From Mesorhizobium escarrei (GTDB lineage Bacteria; Pseudomonadota; Alphaproteobacteria; Rhizobiales; Rhizobiaceae), in assembly GCF_935825525.1 (NCBI RefSeq), contig NZ_CAKXZT010000145.1, forward strand, positions 778-64,777: a DNA stretch of 64,000 nt, in the 5' to 3' direction. The notes beneath the pieces are model-generated. The model searched no databases, was not told the origin of the DNA, and worked only from the letters and a program-made list of their open reading frames with translations. This document shows positions 17,338 to 25,886 of the stretch, piece by piece. Made by a program: the position numbers and the translations under genes. Position 1 is the first letter of the stretch, and each line of letters starts with the position of its first letter.

Positions 17338-18465
17338 TTAGCCGAAACGGTTGGCGCGGAAGGTTGCAAGCATGGGGTGCGGATTGCCGGAGGCGACTTC
17401 TTTGGCCAGCAATTCGCCGACGATCAGTCCAAGCGTGGCGCCGCTGTGGCTAAAGGCGACGTAAAGATCGGCGACGGTCTCGACGGAGCCAAGCACCGGC
17501 TCGCCATCGCCGGGTATAGGCTTCGGGCCAACCGCGTAGGTAGCGAGTTGGAGCCGCGGATTGCCTTCGAGCACGGCGCTGGCTTCGTCGAGCAGTCCTG
17601 TGACCGTCTTGTCGTGCACGGTGTAGGTGCCGTCCGAGTTGACCACGACTTCTTCCTCCGACCATGCCGAATCCAAAACAAGTGCGCCATCCGGCGTCGG
17701 GCGCACCGCCACGCGCGGCGTATTCAGCACGGCACGAAGGTCGGTTGTGATCGGTTTGGTCTTCAAGAGAAGTGAAATCGGCGTGGCGTCGGGGACATGG
17801 ACTCCGATCTCCGCCAGCATGCCAGGCGTCGCTGGCCCAACGGCAAGGACCACTGCATCCGCCTCGACCGCCGCACCGCCAGCAGTGACGACGCCACGTG
17901 CGCGACCGCCTGTGGCAACTATCCGCACGCGTCCAGCGTCCTGAACAAGCTTGCCGCCGCGGGAGCGGAATTCATTGAGCAGCAGATCGATCAAAGAGGG
18001 CAGGTCAACCCATCCTTCGCCAGGATTGAAGATGGCCCCCTGCGGGGTGATCGCACTGGCATCGATGCCAGGCGTCACTGCGCCAACTCCGGCAGGGTCG
18101 AGCAGAAGCGAGTCATAACCAATTTCCTGCTCCAACTGCCACATCGATGCGATCTGGTTCGCCTCATCATCCGCATCCCAGGTGAGGCCGCCGTGAAAGC
18201 GAAGCCACGACACGGTTTGCGGCCTTGTGGCGGCCAGCGTCCGATAGCGGTCGATGCCCGCAAGCCTCAAACGGTGATAGGCAGTGTCCGCGCGTCGCGC
18301 TGAGTTCAGCCAGGAAAGTGAACGGCCGGATGCACCGTTGGACGGCGCGCCGTCGTTGACAATGGTCACATCAAGGCCAAGGCGGGCGAGGTGCAGCGCG
18401 GTCGAGGTGCCAAAGATGCCTGCGCCGACAACGACGACCTGGCGCGGCTTTGGGGATGCAGTCAT
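17338..18465 (-). CDS. FAD-dependent oxidoreductase (DadA/glycine-oxidase family)
   Basis: This 375-residue DAO-family flavoprotein has an N-terminal Rossmann motif VVVVGAGIFGTSTALHLARLG, followed by NDGAPSNGASGRSLSWLN. Near the C-terminus it has PIPGDGEPVLGSVETVADLYVAFSHSGATLGLIVGELLA. It should oxidise a secondary or D-amine. It lies 62 bp after the FrlB-like gene on the same strand and beside a kinase and amino-acid importer, so the likely substrate is a fructosyl-amino acid (amadoriase-like) or the amino acid released from one. The substrate is inferred from neighbours; the sequence alone supports only the family. Confidence 0.82.
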   Translation of the reverse strand: MTASPKPRQVVVVGAGIFGTSTALHLARLGLDVTIVNDGAPSNGASGRSLSWLNSARRADTAYHRLRLAGIDRYRTLAATRPQTVSWLRFHGGLTWDADDEANQIASMWQLEQEIGYDSLLLDPAGVGAVTPGIDASAITPQGAIFNPGEGWVDLPSLIDLLLNEFRSRGGKLVQDAGRVRIVATGGRARGVVTAGGAAVEADAVVLAVGPATPGMLAEIGVHVPDATPISLLLKTKPITTDLRAVLNTPRVAVRPTPDGALVLDSAWSEEEVVVNSDGTYTVHDKTVTGLLDEASAVLEGNPRLQLATYAVGPKPIPGDGEPVLGSVETVADLYVAFSHSGATLGLIVGELLAKEVASGNPHPMLATFRANRFG

Positions 18466-18527
18466 AGAGAAATCCTTCTACGCGGAAGATGGGCTGGGAG
18501 TGTGAGATCGCCACACGCGCGGCGGGC

Positions 18528-19589
18528 CTAGTAGTCCGACAGCTTCTTCATGTAGCGCCGGCCCTCGAGCATCGGCCGATCGCGCAAACCGGCCAGCTTG
18601 TAGGCAAAACGCCATAGAGTGTCGAAGAAGACCAAAGGCACGAGATAGGGTTTGATATGTTCGGACATACCGCTGAGGTCGAGTTCGGCTCCATCGAGCA
18701 CCAGGATGTTTTCCCGGCTGCCGTGTTTGATAAGGAAATCGCGGGCGCGTTCGGAAAGGCTCCGCGTCTCGTCCAAACCCAGCAAGACGATGAAGCAGGC
18801 GTCCCTGTCCACCACTTCGAATGGGCCATGGAAGAACTCGTTCGCGTGTATTGCCTGCGAGTCGTACCACTGCATTTCCATGAGCACACAGATGGCGTGG
18901 GAGTAGGCCGCGCCGTAGCTGGCACCGCTGGCCAGTGTGTAGATTGCCTCTCGAGGTGCGAAGCGAGGGGCGAAGACCTCGAACCGGTCAGCGTAGGCCC
19001 GGTGCGCGCGCTCGATGGCCGGTTGAAGATGGCCCAGGGAGATCAGCAGGTCGTTGGTTAGCCCGCCATCCTGCCGAGCATCGATCAGACCGGCGAGCAG
19101 CATATAGAGCACGCCGTAATTGCTGTAGGCTGCATCGATTGCTTTGCCCGTCGTGTACGAGGCCTGGTAGGCAATCGGGTGGTCGACCGCCCGCGCGAGG
19201 GGCGATGTTTGGTCGAGCGTCATGCCGATTGTCGTTGCGCCTCGCGCCCTGGCATGATTGGCCGCCCGCACGGTCTCCTTGGTGGTTCCTGTCTGCGAGC
19301 AAAGGACAACGAGCGTGCCAGTTCCCAACCGCCGCGGATCTCGGCAGACGAACTCATCCGCGTTGTAGATGTCGCAGGCGAATGTACCATTGTGGCGGTC
19401 GAGGAAGTATTTGCCTGCCATCATGATCGAGAGCGAGCCGCCGCACCCCACGAGAAAGAGGTGCGAAAACTGCCTGCCCGCCGTGGCGTTCAGAGCGCGT
19501 TCTATGTCGGCGGGCAGGGCGGAAATCATGAGCGTCCTCGTCTCGTTGACAGAGTTGGTGCCGGCGCGCAATTGACAGGCAGCAGCCAT
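18528..19589 (-). CDS. SIS-domain deglycase, FrlB-like
   Basis: This 353-residue protein has two SIS domains. It matches the fructoselysine-6-phosphate deglycase FrlB in LFLVGCGGSLSIMMAGKYFLD, LVVLCSQTGTTKETVRA, and especially the C-terminal half NEFFHGPFEVVDRDACFIVLLGLDETRSLSERA and EGRRYMKKLSDY. FrlB-type enzymes split phosphorylated Amadori compounds into glucose 6-phosphate and a free amino acid. I chose the ATG at 19589; the frame extends to a TTG at 19631 and also offers an ATG at 19529 that would shorten the family N-terminus. It is divergent from the kinase gene, 41 bp away. Confidence 0.82.
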   Translation of the reverse strand: MAAACQLRAGTNSVNETRTLMISALPADIERALNATAGRQFSHLFLVGCGGSLSIMMAGKYFLDRHNGTFACDIYNADEFVCRDPRRLGTGTLVVLCSQTGTTKETVRAANHARARGATTIGMTLDQTSPLARAVDHPIAYQASYTTGKAIDAAYSNYGVLYMLLAGLIDARQDGGLTNDLLISLGHLQPAIERAHRAYADRFEVFAPRFAPREAIYTLASGASYGAAYSHAICVLMEMQWYDSQAIHANEFFHGPFEVVDRDACFIVLLGLDETRSLSERARDFLIKHGSRENILVLDGAELDLSGMSEHIKPYLVPLVFFDTLWRFAYKLAGLRDRPMLEGRRYMKKLSDY

Positions 19590-19591
19590 TG

Positions 19592-19605
19592 TGCGAACGT
19601 TATCA
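19592..19605. promoter_or_regulatory. LacI-type operator 1 (TGCGAACGTTATCA)
   Basis: This lies in the 41-bp gap between the divergent FrlB-like and FrlD-like genes. GAACGTTATCAC here is the exact reverse complement of GTGATAACGTTC in front of the transporter genes at 20551-20564. The AACGTT centre and flanking TGAT arms fit LacI-family operators, and a LacI regulator is encoded 3.6 kb downstream. Confidence 0.6.
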
Positions 19606-19630
19606 CATCCTTTAAGCTGAAAGTCCTGCA

Positions 19631-20497
19631 ATGGTCAAGATTGCCGCCATGGGCGATAACGTGGTCGATTGCTATCTTGCTCGCGGCGAGATGTATCCTG
19701 GCGGAAACTGCCTCAATGTCGCGGTCTATGTGAGCCGCTTCGGCGGGCAGTCGGCCTATGTTGGGGCGATCGGTAAAGACCGGGCTGGGGACTTGATCTG
19801 CACTGCACTGGCGTCGGAGCGCGTTGACGTCACCCGTTTGCGACGCCTCGAAGGGCCGACCGCTTACTGCCTTATAGGTCACCACAAGGCCGATCGGATT
19901 TTCCTGGATTTCGACCTCGGCGTTTCGATGTTCACGCCGACGCATGAAGATCTGGATTTCCTCTCAGGCTTTCAGGTCGTCCACATCGGCCAGTCCAGCG
20001 GGTTAGACCCGTGGGTTGCCTCAGTATCAGGCAACTCACTGTTATCTTACGATTTTTCTACCCGGCGGGAGCCGGATCACCGCCGCAAGATTGGACCTTA
20101 TTGCTATCTGGCTTCCGTCTCAGGGGATGGTCTCGACGACAAGGAATTGGCTGCAATCGTATCCGAGCTGCTTGCATGTGGTTCAAAGTGGGTTTTGGAG
20201 ACTCGCGGTCGAGCCGGCGCGGTGCTTCATGGAGACTCCGTCTCCTACCACACGCCGGCGCGGCTGGTCGAACCCGTCGACACCTTGGGCGCGGGCGACA
20301 CCTTCATCGCCCGAACGCTACTCGGCCTGCTTAACGGAGAGGCGCCTCAGGACATTCTGCGCCATGCCGCAGAGGCGGCGGCTGCAACCTGCCAGTACTA
20401 CGGCGCGATCGGCCATGCGTCAGCAATAGATATCGGGAACATGACGCCCGAGATCCTTCGGCGGCGCGGCACACTCCCACCCGGGAAAGCCGTCTAG
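19631..20497 (+). CDS. PfkB-family kinase, FrlD-like (fructosyl-amino acid 6-kinase)
   Basis: This 288-residue sugar kinase matches fructoselysine 6-kinase FrlD: MGDNVVDCY at the start, YPGGNCLNVAVYVSRFGGQSAYVGAIGKD, TAYCLIGHHKADRIFLDFDLGV, YDFSTRREP, and the PfkB catalytic motif DTLGAGDTFIA (catalytic Asp near residue 222). It would phosphorylate C6 of an imported Amadori compound to supply the FrlB-like deglycase. It is divergent from the deglycase and 164 bp before the transporter genes on the same strand. A few positions differ from enterobacterial FrlD, so the exact amino acid moiety is open. Confidence 0.82.
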   Translation: MVKIAAMGDNVVDCYLARGEMYPGGNCLNVAVYVSRFGGQSAYVGAIGKDRAGDLICTALASERVDVTRLRRLEGPTAYCLIGHHKADRIFLDFDLGVSMFTPTHEDLDFLSGFQVVHIGQSSGLDPWVASVSGNSLLSYDFSTRREPDHRRKIGPYCYLASVSGDGLDDKELAAIVSELLACGSKWVLETRGRAGAVLHGDSVSYHTPARLVEPVDTLGAGDTFIARTLLGLLNGEAPQDILRHAAEAAAATCQYYGAIGHASAIDIGNMTPEILRRRGTLPPGKAV

Positions 20498-20550
20498 CTG
20501 CGAAATTCTCCGAAGCAATTGACGCGAGGAACGGACAATGCTAGGGGAAG

Positions 20551-20564
20551 TGATAACGTTCTCA
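20551..20564. promoter_or_regulatory. LacI-type operator 2 (TGATAACGTTCTCA)
   Basis: This 14-base site is palindromic except for one pair and lies 98 bp upstream of the transporter binding-protein ATG. It shares its core with operator 1 at 19592-19605 in opposite orientation. Together they suggest control of both transcription units by the downstream LacI-family regulator. Confidence 0.6.
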
Positions 20565-20661
20565 TCCACTCAGCGAAACGCCGCCTAAGAGCATTTTTGT
20601 TGGATCAGACGTCGAGTGGGACCACAGGGCCGGGGTTCGGCCGATCGTAAGAGGAGAAGAC

Positions 20662-21498
20662 ATGCAAACGAATTCGAGCAGGCGCCACCTGGTGAAATGC
20701 GGTCTGGCGCTGACCGTCGCGCTGGCGACAGGACTTGGCACATTGGCCTGGTCCACGCAGGCAAAGGCGAGCGACAACCCCTACAATCTCATCGACCCGA
20801 CGGTGATCAGCGTCGGAACGATGGGCGATGCGAAACCCTACGTCTTCACCGACGCCAATGGAAACTTCACCGGCTTCGACGCTGAGCTCTTCCGCGACGT
20901 GGCGCGGCGGCTTGGGTTCAAGGAGGAGCAGGTCGTCTTCACCGGCCAGGAATTCTCGGCGCTGCTGCCATCCGTCGCCAACGGCCGCTTCGACGTCGCT
21001 GTCGCCGCCATTGGCACGACCGCGGAGCGCAAGAAGACCGTGGATTTTGGCGATGGCTATCTCGCGGGTTACCTTTCGATCATTTCGGCCGATCCGGCTC
21101 TGACGAGCAATGAGAGCACCGCTGGAAAGCGCATCGGCGTCATCCAGGGGACGCTGCAGGAAATCTATGCCGAGAAGAATCTGAAGGGCGACATCGTCAA
21201 GTTCCCCGACAACAACACCGCAGTGGCGGCGCTGAACAATGGGACGATCGATGGCCATTTCACCGACTATGAGTCGGCCAAGCAGTATGTAGAACGCTAT
21301 AAGAACCTGAAGATAACAATGAACGTGCCGTCCTTCGATGCGCCAGCCGGGTTCGTCGTCAGGAAAGGCAACGATGCCTTCCGCGAGGCACTGAACAAGG
21401 CGCTGCGCGAGGCCATGGATGATGGCACTTGGAAACGGCTGCACGAAAAATGGTTCGCGGGCACCCCCATGCCAGCTCAATATCTGCCCAAGGAGTGA
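20662..21498 (+). CDS. Amino-acid-type ABC transporter binding protein (family 3)
   Basis: This 278-residue periplasmic protein has a signal peptide (twin-Arg-like SRRHLVKCGLALTVALATGLG, cleavage near AKA-SD). The family-3 solute-binding fold follows: ISVGTMGDAKPYVFTDANGNFTGFDAELFRDVARRLGF, DVAVAAIGTTAERKKTVDFG, GKRIGVIQGT and the C-terminal WKRLHEKWF. GAGGAG precedes the ATG. It is the importer's receptor, presumably for fructosyl-amino acids given the kinase and deglycase beside it. In agrobacteria related proteins bind opine-type Amadori compounds, which fits but does not prove the ligand. Confidence 0.86.
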   Translation: MQTNSSRRHLVKCGLALTVALATGLGTLAWSTQAKASDNPYNLIDPTVISVGTMGDAKPYVFTDANGNFTGFDAELFRDVARRLGFKEEQVVFTGQEFSALLPSVANGRFDVAVAAIGTTAERKKTVDFGDGYLAGYLSIISADPALTSNESTAGKRIGVIQGTLQEIYAEKNLKGDIVKFPDNNTAVAALNNGTIDGHFTDYESAKQYVERYKNLKITMNVPSFDAPAGFVVRKGNDAFREALNKALREAMDDGTWKRLHEKWFAGTPMPAQYLPKE

Positions 21499-21559
21499 GC
21501 ACGAGCGACTTCGCTGTGTTTTCCGGCCGGGCCCGTGAGCAACGGTGCCCGGCCGAGTT

Positions 21560-23092
21560 ATGAATGGACTTGATATGAGCTGGTACGATACCTTCGCCCG
21601 CAGCTTCCTTGATTTCCAGGCGATGGCAGAAGTTCTGCCAAACATGGTGAGGGTCGGCCTCAAGAACACCCTGATCCTGGCTGTCGCCTCGACGTTTTTC
21701 GGGACGCTGATCGGAATCGTCCTCGCGGTGATGGGGATCTCCGAGAACCGGCCGCTGAAACTCCTCGCGCGGGTCTACACCGATATCTTCCGTGGGCTTC
21801 CCGCCATTGTCACTATTCTGATCATTGGCCAGGGCTTCGCGCGGCTGGGCCGCGATCTTTTTGGTCCATCGCCTTATCCGCTGGGCATTCTGGCACTCAG
21901 CCTTATTGCCGGCGCCTACATCGGAGAAATTTTCCGGGCCGGCATTCAGAGCGTCGAGCGCGGTCAGATCGACGCCACCCGCACGCTCGGAATGACGTAT
22001 GGCCAAGGCATGCGCCTGGTGGTGATCCCGCAAGGCATCCGCCGCGTCCTGCCGGCACTGGTCAACCAGTTCATCGGCAACGTCAAGGACTCCAGCCTGG
22101 TCTATTTCCTTGGCCTGCTCGCCTCCGAACGCGAACTGTTCCGCGTCGGCCAAGATCAGGCCGTGCTGACCGGCAACCTGTCACCGCTCTTGCTGGCCGG
22201 GGTGTTCTACCTCGTGATCACGGTGCCGCTAACCCACCTCGTCAACTACATCGACGCGCGCATGCGCGTCGGCAAGCGTATCAGCGGCGTGCAGAGCGGC
22301 CTCAAGGAAGTCGCCGAGCTTGCGGAAGCCGGCGTGCCGGGCGCAGCGAAGTCGCCCGCCCGCTTCAAGGGCGGCAGCATCGAGGTCAAGAATATCGACA
22401 TGGCCTACGGCGCCGTCCAGGTGCTCCATGACGTCAGTCTGAAAGTGGAGCCCGGGACGGTCACCTGCCTGATCGGGCCATCCGGCTCGGGCAAGTCGAC
22501 CTTGCTGCGTTGCCTCAACCGCCTCGTCGAATGTCGAGCCGGAGACATCCTGCTCGATGGCGAAAGCATCTACAGCCAGACCCCTGACCAGCTCCGGCGG
22601 CGTGTCGGTATGGTTTTCCAGCAATTCAACTTGTTCCCCGACCGCAGTGCGCTCGCCAACATCACCCTGGCGCTGCGCAAGGTAAGAGGCATGTCGCGCC
22701 AGGAGGCTGAGCGCGCGGCCTCAGCGAGGCTGCATGAAGTCGGACTCTTGGAGCGCAAAGACCATCGGCCGGCAAATCTTTCGGGCGGACAGCAGCAGCG
22801 GGTGGCCATCGCGCGCGCCCTGGCCCTCGAACCCGAAATTATGCTGTTCGACGAAGTCACCAGCGCCCTCGATCCGGAATTGGTGAAGGGCGTCCTGAAT
22901 TTGATGGCCGACCTCGGGCGGGGCGGGATGACGATGGTCGTCGTTACCCACGAGATGAACTTCGCTCGCAAGGTTGCAAACCAGGTCGTATTCATGGACG
23001 AGGGGCGGATTGTCGAGGCAGGGCGACCGGCGGACCTTTTCGACAATCCGCAAAGCCCACGTCTTCGGCGCTTTCTGTCTGAGGTGCTGTGA
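21560..23092 (+). CDS. Fused amino-acid ABC permease and ATPase
   Basis: This 510-residue fusion has about residues 1-240 as a HisM/GlnP-type permease (NMVRVGLKNTLILAVASTFFGTLIG, TYGQGMRLVVIPQGIRRVLPALVNQFIGNVKDSSL). A linker follows, then from about 275 a complete ATPase: Walker A GPSGSGKSTL, signature LSGGQQQRVA, Walker B IMLFDEVTSALDPE, H-loop VTHEMNFA. Such fusions occur in rhizobial amino-acid importers and remove the need for separate subunits. Starts at 21560 (MNGLDMSW) and 21575 (MSWYDTF) are both possible; neither has a strong ribosome site. It follows the binding-protein gene by 61 bp. Confidence 0.85.
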   Translation: MNGLDMSWYDTFARSFLDFQAMAEVLPNMVRVGLKNTLILAVASTFFGTLIGIVLAVMGISENRPLKLLARVYTDIFRGLPAIVTILIIGQGFARLGRDLFGPSPYPLGILALSLIAGAYIGEIFRAGIQSVERGQIDATRTLGMTYGQGMRLVVIPQGIRRVLPALVNQFIGNVKDSSLVYFLGLLASERELFRVGQDQAVLTGNLSPLLLAGVFYLVITVPLTHLVNYIDARMRVGKRISGVQSGLKEVAELAEAGVPGAAKSPARFKGGSIEVKNIDMAYGAVQVLHDVSLKVEPGTVTCLIGPSGSGKSTLLRCLNRLVECRAGDILLDGESIYSQTPDQLRRRVGMVFQQFNLFPDRSALANITLALRKVRGMSRQEAERAASARLHEVGLLERKDHRPANLSGGQQQRVAIARALALEPEIMLFDEVTSALDPELVKGVLNLMADLGRGGMTMVVVTHEMNFARKVANQVVFMDEGRIVEAGRPADLFDNPQSPRLRRFLSEVL

Positions 23093-23202
23093 TTGCAATG
23101 GTGTGTGGAACGGCGAGTGCTGCGGTGTTCGGGCTTGCGGGGTGGGCCTAACTGCCACTAGCTCGTCTTTACGACGCACGAATGGCGGCGGGGGCTTGCT
23201 GA

Positions 23203-24327
23203 GTGATTCAAAGATCGTCAAAAAACGCAACCATCATAGAGGTTGCTCGCCGCGCCGGGGTCAGTTCCGCCACGGCGGGGCGTGTGCTTGGCGACTACGG
23301 CTACAGCAGCCCCGAAGTTCAGGAGAAGGTGCGCGCCGCCGCAGCTGCGCTGGGCTATCGCCCCAATCGCCTGGCAAAAGGTCTGATCACCGGTAAGACG
23401 CAGACGATCGGAGTTGTGGTCGGCGATATCGAAAGCCCATTCTACGCCAGCGTCTTGCGTGGAATAGGCGATGTCGCGCGCCGTGGCGGCTTCGGGGTTA
23501 TCGTTACGAATAGTGACGAAAATGCCGAACTCGAGCGAGAGGCGGTGCAACTGCTGCTGGAAAAACAGGTCGACGGTTTGATCGTCTCGTCGACCTTCGC
23601 GGATCAGCCGGATCATCTTCGTGAGGCAGTCGCGGCCCGCTGTCCCGTGGTCCAGTTCGACCGCATCGTGGCGGGCCTGGAAACCGATTCCGTGGTGGTC
23701 GACAACGTGTCTGTCACGCGCAGCAGCATCGCTGCGATGATTGAGGCCGGACACAGCCGCATCGGCATACTGGCCGAACTGGGTCCGGGCCAGCGCGATG
23801 ATGTCGGCTCGTTTGTGGCGAACGTCGATCTCTCCAGCGCTGACGTTCGCTACCACCATCCAAGCTGGCAACGGCTGTTGGGTTATCTGGAAGCTCATCG
23901 TGCCGCAGGTATCGAGCCGGATCTGCAGTTGATCCGCCGCGTGGCGGTCTATTCCAGCGAGGCGGCCCGCAAAGAGGCGCTCGATCTGCTGACGATGCGC
24001 AATGCGCCGTCCGCTCTATTTACCGCCGACGGTGTGATGTCGACAGGCGTTCTGGAGGCGACGTCCGCACTGAAGCTTGCGATTCCAGGAGACGTTTCGC
24101 TGCTTTGCTTCGACGATCTCGACTGGATGCAGTTCGTGGCCCAAGGTATCACAGCCATCGCGCAGCCAGCGCATTTGATCGGAGCGGCGGGGGCGGAGCT
24201 TCTCTTGAAGAGGCTGGCGGAGGCCACCTTACCTTTCGAGCACCGTGTCCTGGCGGCCCGAGTGGTGGAGCGCAATTCGATTGCCGTGCATGTCCAGCTG
24301 CAGGCCGGACGATCTGAAGTCCCCTGA
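23203..24327 (+). CDS. LacI-family transcriptional regulator
   Basis: This 374-residue regulator has an N-terminal LacI helix-turn-helix (ATIIEVARRAGVSSATAGRVLGDYGYSSPEVQEKVRAAAAALGYRPN in residues 8-55) and a periplasmic-binding-type sensor domain (TIGVVVGDIESPFYASVLRGI, CFDDLDWMQFVAQGITAIAQPAHLIG). The start is GTG at 23203 with no strong ribosome site; no better in-frame start is seen. It is 110 bp after the transporter gene on the same strand. The two AACGTT-centred operators in the neighbouring promoters are its likely targets, with a fructosyl-amino acid or its phosphate as probable inducer. Confidence 0.87.
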   Translation: MIQRSSKNATIIEVARRAGVSSATAGRVLGDYGYSSPEVQEKVRAAAAALGYRPNRLAKGLITGKTQTIGVVVGDIESPFYASVLRGIGDVARRGGFGVIVTNSDENAELEREAVQLLLEKQVDGLIVSSTFADQPDHLREAVAARCPVVQFDRIVAGLETDSVVVDNVSVTRSSIAAMIEAGHSRIGILAELGPGQRDDVGSFVANVDLSSADVRYHHPSWQRLLGYLEAHRAAGIEPDLQLIRRVAVYSSEAARKEALDLLTMRNAPSALFTADGVMSTGVLEATSALKLAIPGDVSLLCFDDLDWMQFVAQGITAIAQPAHLIGAAGAELLLKRLAEATLPFEHRVLAARVVERNSIAVHVQLQAGRSEVP

Positions 24328-24748
24328 GAGGGGAAGCAGGCCCGTCCCTGACATTCAACCACTGTCTGCGTTGGGACCTAAAACGGTCGTAGGTCATTCA
24401 GGAAAGCATCGGCAGGTCAGTTGAAACCGCTGGCCTGAGCTTGCCCGGCCGTTCTTCACCAACACTGGCGGTCCCATCGGTGCTCGTCATTGCCAGCCAG
24501 TCGACCCCGGACCGTTCACACGCACGAGAACGGCTGCTGCGATGGCGACGCTTGTCGTCTCGGTCGGCCGGGCGCACCGAGCAGGCGTGAAATATATTTC
24601 TGCATGTGAATTTTATTGACACTTGAGCCAACTCCTGCGAATGATCAACCGCTGGGCCTCGGGAGGAGGTTCGGCCTCATCAACCACAAGCGGCGGCACG
24701 TAAGTGCCCGACCGCCCAATTGACCAGGCTTCGGCCGAGGGAGGACTC
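24328..24748 (+). other. Intergenic region before the sugar/polyol operon
   Basis: I see no convincing gene in these 421 bp. The first 250 bp are GC-rich and featureless. From 24585 the sequence turns AT-rich and holds a perfect 12-base palindrome and a TTGACA (24616-24621) with a weak AATGAT at 18-base spacing. It is the only long gap before the operon, so this should be the promoter region. Confidence 0.6.
24589..24600. promoter_or_regulatory. Palindrome GAAATATATTTC, candidate operator
   Basis: This perfect 12-base palindrome lies 16 bp upstream of a TTGACA element and about 150 bp before the binding-protein start. SorC-family regulators, one of which is encoded in this operon, commonly bind AT-rich dyads upstream of the promoter. 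The link to that regulator is inference. Confidence 0.4.
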
Positions 24749-25780
24749 TTGCGCAAATTTTTGAGCATGCTCGCCATTTCGGCAGCCGCCAGCACAGTGT
24801 TGGGGGCAAGCCACGCCGCTGCCCAGGCCGCCAACCCGTTCAAATGCGAGCCGGGTGAAAAATACGTCATGAACGTCATGGTTTCCGGGGTCGAATATTG
24901 GTTCCCGGTCTACGAGATGTTCAAGCAGGCTGGCAAACAGTTCGGCTGCGAGACCGAATACACCGGAACGCCCGAATACGACGTGAACAAGCAGATAGCG
25001 ACGTTCGACCAGGCGCTGGCTCAGAAGCCGGCTGGCATCCTGGTCCATCCGATGAACTCCGATCCCTTCATCGAGCCAATCAATCGGGCCATTGAGCAGG
25101 GAACGGCAGTCGTCACATTCGCCGCAGATTCGCCCAACTCCAAACGAGTGTCCTACATCACCTCCGACAACGTCGCCGAAGGCACCTATGCCGCCGATGC
25201 AGTCGCCAAGGCGATGGATGGCAAGGGCGAATACGCGGTCCTCGAAAACCCCGGACAGGACAATCACGACAAGCGCATCGCCGCCTTCATCGCCCGCATG
25301 GAAGCCAAATGGCCGGATATGAAGCTCGTCGGCCGCGCGGCATCGAACCAGGATGCGACGAAGGCCTATCAGGCCGTGCTCAGCCTTGCTCAGGCGCATC
25401 CCGATCTGGGCGCGGTGTTCATGCCGGAAGCCAACTCGGCAATCGGCGCCGCTCAGGCCGCGAAGGAAGGCGGCGGCAAAATCCGGGTTATGCTGGCCGA
25501 CGTCAACGCCAAGATTCTCGACATGATCAAGGCCGGCGAAATCTTTGGCTCAGTCAACCCGAACCAGGGCATGCAGGGCTATATGGGGTTCATGCTGCTG
25601 TGGCTGGCCAAGCATCCCGAACTGATCGACCCGATGAACGACGCCCGGCGGTCGGGGTTCAACGCCATGAGCGTGCCCTTCGTCGACAACGGCTTTTCCA
25701 TCGTCACCGCGGAAAATGCCGACGATTTCTATTGGGACGCCTACCTCAAGCGGCGCGGCACCAAGGGCATTGAGGAATAG
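24749..25780 (+). CDS. Sugar ABC transporter binding protein (Peripla_BP_4, RbsB type)
   Basis: This 343-residue protein has a signal peptide (LRKFLSMLAISAAASTVLGASHAAA-QA) and the two-lobed sugar-binding fold: YVMNVMVSGVEYWFPVYEMFKQAG, KPAGILVHPMNSDPFIEPINRAIEQGTAVVTFAADSP, VSYITSDNVAEGTYAADAV, AIGAAQAAKEGG and GEIFGSVNPNQGMQGYMG. I chose a TTG at 24749 because GGGAGG ends 4 bases upstream. An upstream GTG at 24704 would add 15 hydrophilic residues, and an ATG at 24767 would shorten the signal peptide. It is first in an eight- or nine-gene operon. Confidence 0.85.
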   Translation: MRKFLSMLAISAAASTVLGASHAAAQAANPFKCEPGEKYVMNVMVSGVEYWFPVYEMFKQAGKQFGCETEYTGTPEYDVNKQIATFDQALAQKPAGILVHPMNSDPFIEPINRAIEQGTAVVTFAADSPNSKRVSYITSDNVAEGTYAADAVAKAMDGKGEYAVLENPGQDNHDKRIAAFIARMEAKWPDMKLVGRAASNQDATKAYQAVLSLAQAHPDLGAVFMPEANSAIGAAQAAKEGGGKIRVMLADVNAKILDMIKAGEIFGSVNPNQGMQGYMGFMLLWLAKHPELIDPMNDARRSGFNAMSVPFVDNGFSIVTAENADDFYWDAYLKRRGTKGIEE

Positions 25781-25886
25781 GGCCTGCCGCTCTTGGAGCT
25801 CTTTCGGAATGCTCGACCGGACGGGGCGCGTTCGCGCCCCGTCAACCCGGGCCATATCATCAATTTCAACGCTGCAGGGGGACGGA

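Noticed and set aside
19529..19631. TTG start of the FrlB-like gene at 19631
   Set aside because: It would overlap the divergent kinase start and cover the LacI operator; the ATG at 19589 fits the family length.
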